NCBI GenBank assembly: GCA_025359355.1
Contig: JANYGR010000096.1
Location: forward strand, 1-11,326
Source of the DNA: Bacteroidota bacterium
Lineage (GTDB): Bacteria > Bacteroidota > Bacteroidia > B-17B0 > Aurantibacillaceae
Direction: 5' to 3'
DNA length: 11,326 nucleotides
Under the pieces are notes generated by a model that was not told where the DNA came from, did no database searches, and saw only the letters and a list, made by a program, of their open reading frames with translations. Shown here piece after piece: positions 6,194 to 11,326 of this stretch (the stretch's first letter is position 1; each line of letters opens with the position of its first letter). A program made the position numbers and the translations under genes.

Positions 6194-7390
6194 ATGGAAA
6201 ACAAACAAGACAAGACGAAGATTCTTAAGGATAGGTATATACCAACCTCTGAGTTTTACAGCCAAATAATTGACAGTTTACAAGATTATTCGATTTTTAC
6301 ATTGGATAAAGACTTCAATATAAATAGTTGGAGTTCTGGCTCTACAAAAATATTTGGTTACGAAACGGACGAAGTTATTGGAGAGTCTTTCGATATAATA
6401 TTTACAGAGGAAGATGTAAAAAGCGGTATACCCAAAAGAGAAATTGAAAATGCCTTAAAAGAAGGAAGAGCAACAGATAATAGATGGCATATTGACAAAA
6501 ACAAAAAGCTATTTTATGCTTCTGGTTTGGTGTTTCCACTCATCGGTTTAGACGGAGAGATGTTGGGTTATGTTAAAATTTTACGGGACTTGACGGACAG
6601 GAAACAATCGGAGGATGCTATAAAAAATTATGTTGAAGAATTGGAAGACCTTAATACGCATAAAGAGAGTGTTTTGGCAATACTTTCACACGACTTAAGA
6701 AGTCCACTTTCAGCAATTATCGGAACTGCAAAGTATTTGAAGGAGAATTTTCTTAAGATGAAACCCGATGCTGTTCAGGAAATGCTTGACTTACTTTATA
6801 AATCAACAACAGATGAATTAGCGATGCTAGACTATTTAGTTGAATGGGCTAGGATAAAATACGCAGCGGATGGATTTACGCCAACAAAAATAAAACTAAC
6901 TGACTACATTGATAAAGTCTTTGAAACATTGAACGAAACCGCTTCAGTGAACGCCATAAATCTTCATCACGAAATTGAAGCTAATACCTCTGTATTTGCA
7001 GACGGTAAAATGTTAATTTCCATTATTCAAAATATCGTTTCAAATGCAATAAAACATACTGAAAAAGGAGGCACAATATCCGTTTCAGCAAAAAGCAAAG
7101 ACGACAAAATTATTATTCAAGTTAAGGATACTGGAATTGGAATGACGAAAGAAATAATTGAAAAACTTTTTACACCTCAATTGAAAATTCTTTCAGAAAC
7201 CCGAAAAAAGAATAAAGGGGCTGGAATTGGATTGTTATTAGTAAAAGGATTTTTAGAAAAAAACGGTGGTGAAATATGGGTAGAAAGTATCGAAGGAGAA
7301 GGTTCATCTTTTTATTTTACATTACCAATTGAGAAACCTTTAAATAAAATTTGTAGCTCAGACGAAATTATGTTTGATAAGAGTGTATAA
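6194..7390 (+). CDS. Soluble PAS-domain sensor histidine kinase, without adjacent response regulator
   Basis: This 398-residue protein has no signal peptide or membrane helix, so it should sense a cytoplasmic signal. A PAS domain covers about residues 20-136, with the core FNINSWSSGSTKIFGYETDE (41-60) and the C-cap DLTDRKQSED (132-141). A helical linker (137-160) leads into the dimerisation/phosphoacceptor helix with H-box SHDLRSPL (165-172), His166 being the phosphorylation site. The ATPase domain shows the N-box QNIVSNAIKHT (279-289), G1 box DTGIGM (312-317), F-box-like FTPQ (326-329) and G2 box GAGIGL (342-347), all intact, so autophosphorylation is expected. The signal and ligand cannot be told. 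No response regulator lies on either side, so it is an orphan kinase. It is isolated by the largest plus-strand gaps (207 and 182 bases), consistent with its own transcription unit. Confidence 0.92.
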   Translation: MENKQDKTKILKDRYIPTSEFYSQIIDSLQDYSIFTLDKDFNINSWSSGSTKIFGYETDEVIGESFDIIFTEEDVKSGIPKREIENALKEGRATDNRWHIDKNKKLFYASGLVFPLIGLDGEMLGYVKILRDLTDRKQSEDAIKNYVEELEDLNTHKESVLAILSHDLRSPLSAIIGTAKYLKENFLKMKPDAVQEMLDLLYKSTTDELAMLDYLVEWARIKYAADGFTPTKIKLTDYIDKVFETLNETASVNAINLHHEIEANTSVFADGKMLISIIQNIVSNAIKHTEKGGTISVSAKSKDDKIIIQVKDTGIGMTKEIIEKLFTPQLKILSETRKKNKGAGIGLLLVKGFLEKNGGEIWVESIEGEGSSFYFTLPIEKPLNKICSSDEIMFDKSV

Positions 7391-7474
7391 GTATACTGGA
7401 GTTGCTACCATTGAGTAAACAAAAAAGTTAAGCGTATGAAAAAAATATTAGAGTCAAATAAACAAAACGCCAAA

Positions 7475-7560
7475 ACTCCTTTAGCTATAGATACCATTAT
7501 GTTAGAAGTGTAAAATAAAATGGTATTTTCTAACTAAAAACATAGCTAAAAGTGGTATCT
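7475..7560. repeat. Nested, mutually exclusive inverted repeats before rimO
   Basis: An outer pair, TTTAGCTAT (7480-7488) with ATAGCTAAA (7542-7550), extends by three pairs (7475-7477 with 7551-7553) past a 2-base bulge and encloses GTTAGAA (7501-7507) with TTCTAAC (7528-7534). Two alternatives compete: ATACCATT (7491-7498) with AATGGTAT (7519-7526), and AGATACCA (7489-7496) with TGGTATCT (7553-7560). The last arm overlaps the putative rimO -7 box. Candidate terminator/attenuator of the kinase transcript, operator, or remnant of a small inverted-repeat element. Confidence 0.5.
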
Positions 7561-7563
7561 TCG
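7556..7563 (+). promoter_or_regulatory. Probable -7 promoter element of rimO
   Basis: TATCTTCG, followed by CA, matches the Bacteroidota TAnnTTTG element with one change. It ends 9 bases before the rimO ATG at 7573, implying a leader of only a few bases. No clear TTG is found at the -33 distance. It overlaps the right arm of the upstream inverted repeat. Confidence 0.5.
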
Positions 7564-7572
7564 CACCCATAA

Positions 7573-8886
7573 ATGAAAACAAAAACTCAAAAAAAAAACA
7601 GTGTCAATGTTGTAACCTTAGGTTGTAGCAAAAACATTGTGGATAGCGAAGTATTAATGGGTCAGTTAAAAGCCAATAACTTTAACGTAGAACACGAAAG
7701 TACAGAAGACAAACACAATATCGTTATTATTAACACCTGTGGTTTTGTAGAAAATGCAAAGCAAGAAAGTATCGATACCATTTTACGTTATGTAGAAGCA
7801 AAAAAAGAAGGAAGCATTGAAAAACTATATGTAACGGGCTGTTTGAGCGAGCGCTACAAAGCTGACTTAGAAAAAGAAATACCTGATGTAGATGCTTATT
7901 TTGGTACACGCGAGTTACCTAAAATATTAAAAACGCTTAAAGCAGATTATAAAAAGGAATTGGTAGGCGAGCGATTATTAACCACTCCCCACCATTATGC
8001 TTATTTTAAAATTAGTGAGGGTTGCGACAGACCTTGTTCTTTCTGCGCTATTCCATTAATGCGCGGTAAACATGTTTCGGTTGATCAAAATGAATTGGTA
8101 ACACGCGCCAAACTGCTTGCTAATAAAGGCACACGAGAGTTGTTATTAATTGCACAGGATTTAACTTATTACGGATTAGATATTTATAAAAAACGTGAGT
8201 TAGCGTCTTTAATCGATAAATTAAGTGATGTAGAAGGTATTGATTGGATTCGATTACATTATGCATTCCCTAGTGGTTTTCCAATGGATGTGTTAGATGT
8301 GATGAACAAGCGAAGTAATGTGTGTAAGTATTTGGATATGCCTTTACAACACATCAGTGATAATATGCTAAAGAGCATGCGACGTGGTATTACCAAACAA
8401 AAAACCATTGATACCGTCAACGAAATAAGAGATAAAGTACCAGGTATCGCTATTCGAACAACATTAATTGCAGGTTATCCGGGCGAAACCCAAAAAGACC
8501 ATGAAGAAATGTTGCAATGGGTATCTGATTCTAAATTTGAACGCTTAGGGATTTTCACATACTCTCACGAAGAAAATACACATGCTTACTTATTGAAAGA
8601 TGATGTAAAAGAAAAAGTAAAAAAAGAACGTGCGGATGCCGTTATGAAGGTGCAACAAGAAATTTCATACACACTAAATCAAGAAAAAATTGGTAAGACT
8701 TATAACGTTTTATTTGACCGTAAAGAAAATGATTATTTTATTGGTCGTACTGAATTTGATAGTCCTGATGTTGATAACGAAGTGCTTGTAAAAGCTACTG
8801 ATGATAACTATGTACGCATAGGTGATTTTGCTAAAGTTAAAATTAATGATGCCAGCGATTTTGATTTGTACGGCGATTTAGTTTAG
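7573..8886 (+). CDS. rimO: Ribosomal protein S12 methylthiotransferase RimO
   Basis: RimO adds a methylthio group to the conserved aspartate of ribosomal protein S12, using two [4Fe-4S] clusters and S-adenosylmethionine. The 437-residue protein has all three domains. The N-terminal MTTase domain holds the auxiliary-cluster cysteines Cys18 (TLGCSKNIVDSE), Cys56 (NTCGF) and Cys90 (VTGC). The radical SAM barrel has GCDRPCSFCAIP (150-161) with Cys151, Cys155 and Cys158. The C-terminal TRAM domain is at about 370-437. VDSE after Cys18 and GRTEFDSPDVDNE (391-403) in the TRAM domain favour RimO over the tRNA enzymes MiaB and MtaB. The length is typical and no key residue is missing. The start is the first ATG, 9 bases after a promoter-like -7 box. 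ffh follows after 85 bases with its own promoter. Confidence 0.96.
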   Translation: MKTKTQKKNSVNVVTLGCSKNIVDSEVLMGQLKANNFNVEHESTEDKHNIVIINTCGFVENAKQESIDTILRYVEAKKEGSIEKLYVTGCLSERYKADLEKEIPDVDAYFGTRELPKILKTLKADYKKELVGERLLTTPHHYAYFKISEGCDRPCSFCAIPLMRGKHVSVDQNELVTRAKLLANKGTRELLLIAQDLTYYGLDIYKKRELASLIDKLSDVEGIDWIRLHYAFPSGFPMDVLDVMNKRSNVCKYLDMPLQHISDNMLKSMRRGITKQKTIDTVNEIRDKVPGIAIRTTLIAGYPGETQKDHEEMLQWVSDSKFERLGIFTYSHEENTHAYLLKDDVKEKVKKERADAVMKVQQEISYTLNQEKIGKTYNVLFDRKENDYFIGRTEFDSPDVDNEVLVKATDDNYVRIGDFAKVKINDASDFDLYGDLV

Positions 8887-8941
8887 ACTAAAAATCCCTT
8901 CAACAATCAACCTTAGCTACCGAATTTATACAATTATGTAT

Positions 8942-8949
8942 TATCTTTG
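8942..8949 (+). promoter_or_regulatory. -7 promoter element of ffh
   Basis: TATCTTTG is an exact match to TAnnTTTG, followed by the common CA, and lies 22 bases before the ffh ATG. The leader after it is A-rich with no Shine-Dalgarno sequence, as usual in Bacteroidota. A -33 TTG is not evident. Confidence 0.6.
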
Positions 8950-8971
8950 CAACTTCAAAAAATAAAAAAAC

Positions 8972-10312
8972 ATGTTTGATAATTTATCCGATAAACTAGA
9001 CAGAGCTTTTAAAACCCTAAAAGGTCAAGGGAAAATAACTGAAATTAACGTTGCTGAAACGTTGAAAGAAGTTCGTAAAGCCTTATTAGACGCCGATGTT
9101 AACTATAAAGTAGCGAAAACGTTTACTGATACGATTAAAGAAAAAGCACTTGGACAAAATGTATTAACCTCTGTTTCGCCAAGCCAATTATTAGTGAAAA
9201 TTACCCATGATGAGTTAACTCAATTAATGGGTGGCAAAATGGAAGAGATTTTCTTAGGAGGAAATCCAACGATAATATTAATGAGTGGTTTGCAAGGGTC
9301 AGGTAAAACAACTTTTACTGGTAAGTTAGCCAACTTCTTAAAAACTAAAAAAGGTAAAAAACCATTATTAGTTGCTTGCGATGTGTATCGTCCTGCGGCT
9401 ATTGATCAATTACATGTATTAGGTGAGCAAATCGGTGTCGATGTTTTTTCTAACAGAGATGAAAAAAAACCTATAAAAATTGCTGAAGCGGCCATTAAAC
9501 AAGCTAAGGAAAACGGTAATAGTATTGTATTAATAGATACCGCTGGTCGTTTGGCAGTTGATGAGCAAATGATGAACGAGATCGCTGATTTAAAAGCGGC
9601 GATTAAACCTAACGAAATTTTATTTGTAGTTGATGCCATGACAGGGCAAGATGCTGTAAACACAGCGAAAGCCTTTAATGACCGTTTGGATTTTGATGGT
9701 GTTATCTTAACTAAGTTAGATGGTGATACCCGTGGTGGAGCAGCTTTATCTATCAAATCAGTAGTGAATAAACCAATTAAATTTATTGGTACTGGTGAGA
9801 AAATGGAAGCATTGGATATTTTTTATCCAGAGCGTATGGCCGATCGTATTTTAGGGATGGGCGACGTGGTTTCCTTGGTAGAACGTGCTCAGGAACAATA
9901 CGACGAAGTTGAAGCCAGAAAATTATCTAAAAAAATTGCGAAGAATCAATTTGACTTTAATGACTTTTTAAGTCAATTACAGCAAATTAAAAAAATGGGT
10001 AATATCAAAGATTTAGTAGGTATGATACCAGGCGTGGGTAAAGCGATGAAGGGTGCCGAAATAAACGAAGATGCTTTTAAAGGTATTGAAGCCATTATTG
10101 GTTCAATGACGCCTAAAGAGCGTACTCAGCCAGAATTGATTAATGGTTCTCGCCGTCAGCGTATATCTAAGGGAAGCGGACAAACCATACAAGAAGTGAA
10201 TAAATTATTGAAACAGTTTGAAGACACCCGTAAAATGATGCGAATGATGGGCGATAAAAATCAAATGGCAAAGTTGATGAAAAATATGCCAGGAGGAATG
10301 CCTAAAATGTAA
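8972..10312 (+). CDS. ffh: Signal recognition particle protein Ffh (SRP54 GTPase)
   Basis: Ffh binds 4.5S RNA and the hydrophobic signal sequences of nascent membrane proteins and, with its receptor FtsY, brings the ribosome to the Sec translocon. The 446-residue protein has the N domain (about 1-85, four helices), the GTPase G domain (about 98-295) and the methionine-rich M domain (about 325-446). GTPase motifs are intact: GLQGSGKTT (106-114), DVYRPAA (137-143), DTAGR (189-193), TKLDGD (247-252) and GTGEK (273-277). The M domain carries the RNA-binding SRRQRISKGSG (393-403) and methionine clusters (422-446) that form the signal-peptide groove. Length and order are standard. Neither the 4.5S RNA gene nor ftsY is in the window. 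It has its own promoter and is followed by folD after a 133-base gap to the chosen folD start. Confidence 0.97.
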   Translation: MFDNLSDKLDRAFKTLKGQGKITEINVAETLKEVRKALLDADVNYKVAKTFTDTIKEKALGQNVLTSVSPSQLLVKITHDELTQLMGGKMEEIFLGGNPTIILMSGLQGSGKTTFTGKLANFLKTKKGKKPLLVACDVYRPAAIDQLHVLGEQIGVDVFSNRDEKKPIKIAEAAIKQAKENGNSIVLIDTAGRLAVDEQMMNEIADLKAAIKPNEILFVVDAMTGQDAVNTAKAFNDRLDFDGVILTKLDGDTRGGAALSIKSVVNKPIKFIGTGEKMEALDIFYPERMADRILGMGDVVSLVERAQEQYDEVEARKLSKKIAKNQFDFNDFLSQLQQIKKMGNIKDLVGMIPGVGKAMKGAEINEDAFKGIEAIIGSMTPKERTQPELINGSRRQRISKGSGQTIQEVNKLLKQFEDTRKMMRMMGDKNQMAKLMKNMPGGMPKM

Positions 10313-10336
10313 GTACCGAAGTACGACTGACGGGGT

Positions 10337-10402
10337 ACGATTTAGGAGTTATGAATTAAGAAAAAATGTAACTTAGCTCGAACTTCTTAATTCGTAAATC
10401 GT
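10337..10402. repeat. Long imperfect inverted repeat between ffh and folD
   Basis: GAATTAAGAA (10353-10362) and TTCTTAATTC (10384-10393) form a perfect 10-base inverted repeat around 21 bases. Outer arms ACGATTTA (10337-10344) and TAAATCGT (10395-10402) add 8 more pairs with an uneven internal loop. No T-run follows, so it is not a classical terminator, although it may stabilise the 3' end of the ffh mRNA. Repeats of GAATTACG-like units between genes are, as I recall, common in this phylum. Confidence 0.5.
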
Positions 10403-10432
10403 AATTTGCAATCGTAATTTGCAATCGTAACT
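10398..10432. repeat. 13-base tandem repeat upstream of folD (2.7 copies)
   Basis: ATCGTAATTTGCA occurs at 10398-10410 and 10411-10423, with a partial third copy at 10424-10432. The repeat overlaps the end of the preceding inverted repeat and stops 13 bases before the folD ATG. Each full unit contains TAATTTG, one base short of the TAnnTTTG promoter box, so the array could bear on folD transcription, and its copy number could vary by slippage. Confidence 0.6.
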
Positions 10433-10445
10433 CTGAAATTTGAAA

Positions 10446-11321
10446 ATGATACTAATAGACGGAAAAAAAATATCACTTGATTTACAAGCTGAAATTGCCA
10501 TTGAAGTAAAAGCCTTGATAGCTAAGGGTAAAAAACAACCGCACTTAGCAGCTATTTTAGTGGGTGATGATCCAGCATCACAAACGTATGTGAAAAATAA
10601 AGTAAAAGCATGCGAGAACGTTGGTTTCAAATCAAGTTTAATTCGTTTTGAAGCATACACTTCCGAACAAAAATTATTAGCAAAGTTAGAAGAACTAAAT
10701 AATGATGATGATATAGATGGGTACATTGTGCAATTGCCTTTACCACGCCATATATCAGAACAAAAAATTATTGAAGCCATTAAGCCAAGTAAAGATGTGG
10801 ATGGCTTCCACCCTATTAACGTAGGACGTTTGGTGTTAAACTTACCAACTTATGTAAGCGCTACGCCTTTTGGAATTGTGCAATTATTAGAGCGATACAA
10901 AATACCTACTGATGGTAAGCATTGCGTAGTAATAGGCCGTAGCCATATTGTAGGTTCGCCTATGAGTATATTAATGGCCAAAAATACTAACCTTGGTAAT
11001 TGTACGGTAACTCTATGCCACAGCCACACACAAAATTTAAAAGAACATACACTCAATGCTGATATTATTATTGCTGCCATTGGTAAACCAAACTTTGTTA
11101 CAGCTGATATGGTAAAACAAGGTGCTGTGATTATTGATGTTGGTATTAACCGTGTGGATGACGCTAGTTTGCCTAAAGGATTTAAATTAGTAGGCGATGT
11201 GAAGTTTGACGAAGTATCTCAAAAAGCATCTTACATTACACCAGTACCAGGCGGTGTAGGGCCTATGACAATTGCTTCATTATTAAAAAATACACTGATT
11301 GCTGCTAAAAAGGAATTTTAA
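10446..11321 (+). CDS. folD: Bifunctional methylenetetrahydrofolate dehydrogenase / methenyltetrahydrofolate cyclohydrolase FolD
   Basis: FolD interconverts 5,10-methylene-, 5,10-methenyl- and 10-formyl-tetrahydrofolate with NADP, supplying one-carbon units for purine and formyl-methionine synthesis in the cytoplasm. The 291-residue protein holds the catalytic YVKNK motif (Tyr48, Lys52), DGYIVQLPLP (Gln96), PSKDVDGFHP (Asp119), the Rossmann segment VVIGRSHIVGSP (161-172), and the C-terminal ITPVPGGVGPMT (264-275). Residue numbering and order match the E. coli enzyme closely; no key residue is missing. I chose the ATG at 10446 because it gives the usual short strand MILIDGKK; a TTG at 10440 would add only two residues and has no supporting signal. 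The stop codon is 5 bases before the window edge. It lies downstream of ffh in the same direction, with repeats in between. Confidence 0.96.
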   Translation: MILIDGKKISLDLQAEIAIEVKALIAKGKKQPHLAAILVGDDPASQTYVKNKVKACENVGFKSSLIRFEAYTSEQKLLAKLEELNNDDDIDGYIVQLPLPRHISEQKIIEAIKPSKDVDGFHPINVGRLVLNLPTYVSATPFGIVQLLERYKIPTDGKHCVVIGRSHIVGSPMSILMAKNTNLGNCTVTLCHSHTQNLKEHTLNADIIIAAIGKPNFVTADMVKQGAVIIDVGINRVDDASLPKGFKLVGDVKFDEVSQKASYITPVPGGVGPMTIASLLKNTLIAAKKEF

Positions 11322-11326
11322 GTTTT

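Noticed and set aside
9406..9756. 116-codon minus-strand reading frame
   Set aside because: It is wholly inside the ffh G domain on the opposite strand; an antisense shadow of a conserved gene.
10398..10432. Tandem units read as a tiny CRISPR array
   Set aside because: Units of 13 bases are directly adjacent with no spacers and there are no cas genes nearby.
10440..10445. TTG at 10440 as the folD start
   Set aside because: The ATG two codons later gives the normal family N-terminus and no signal favours the TTG.
10373..10780. 135-codon minus-strand reading frame
   Set aside because: It overlaps the intergenic repeats and the 5' half of folD in antisense; no domain or start signal supports it.
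10850..11080. 76-codon minus-strand reading frame
   Set aside because: Antisense to the conserved Rossmann part of folD.

Overview
The window is AT-rich and looks like a chromosomal segment from a member of the Bacteroidota (Flavobacteriia/Sphingobacteriia-like). Four things point there. Promoters of the TAnnTTTG type lie just upstream of several start codons. Shine-Dalgarno sites are absent, with A-rich leaders instead. The leftmost gene encodes a secreted fibronectin-type-III protein with the cysteine and aromatic pattern of large type IX-secreted proteins. The core proteins (RimO, Ffh, FolD, LptF/G) read like members of this phylum. No phage, transposase, CRISPR array, rRNA or tRNA gene was seen.

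Left half, minus strand (read right to left from about 4006): an LptF/LptG-family lipopolysaccharide export permease with a GTG start; a 129-base gap filled by an inverted, repeat-like element; a GT4-type glycosyltransferase; a ribonuclease HI six bases after it; and, past a 125-base gap, the 5' part of a secreted FN3 protein with a TTG start that runs off the left edge. LptF/G and the glycosyltransferase fit an envelope or surface-polysaccharide theme.

Right half, plus strand: a GT2 glycosyltransferase fired divergently from the LptF/G gene; an unrecognised 357-residue lipoprotein whose start codon lies inside a perfect palindrome; a soluble PAS histidine kinase with no partner regulator beside it; then three housekeeping genes, rimO (ribosomal protein S12 methylthiotransferase), ffh (SRP54 GTPase) and folD (C1-folate enzyme, complete 5 bases before the right edge).

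Most genes are ordinary. The noteworthy material is between genes: the 2480-2581 repeat element, the start-codon palindrome at 4895-4914, nested mutually exclusive inverted repeats running into the rimO promoter (7475-7560), an inverted repeat followed by 13-base tandem repeats before folD (10337-10432), and promoters so close to the GT2 and rimO start codons that their mRNAs should be almost leaderless. I do not see a convincing new multi-gene system. The lipoprotein and these intergenic structures are the best candidates for something undescribed.
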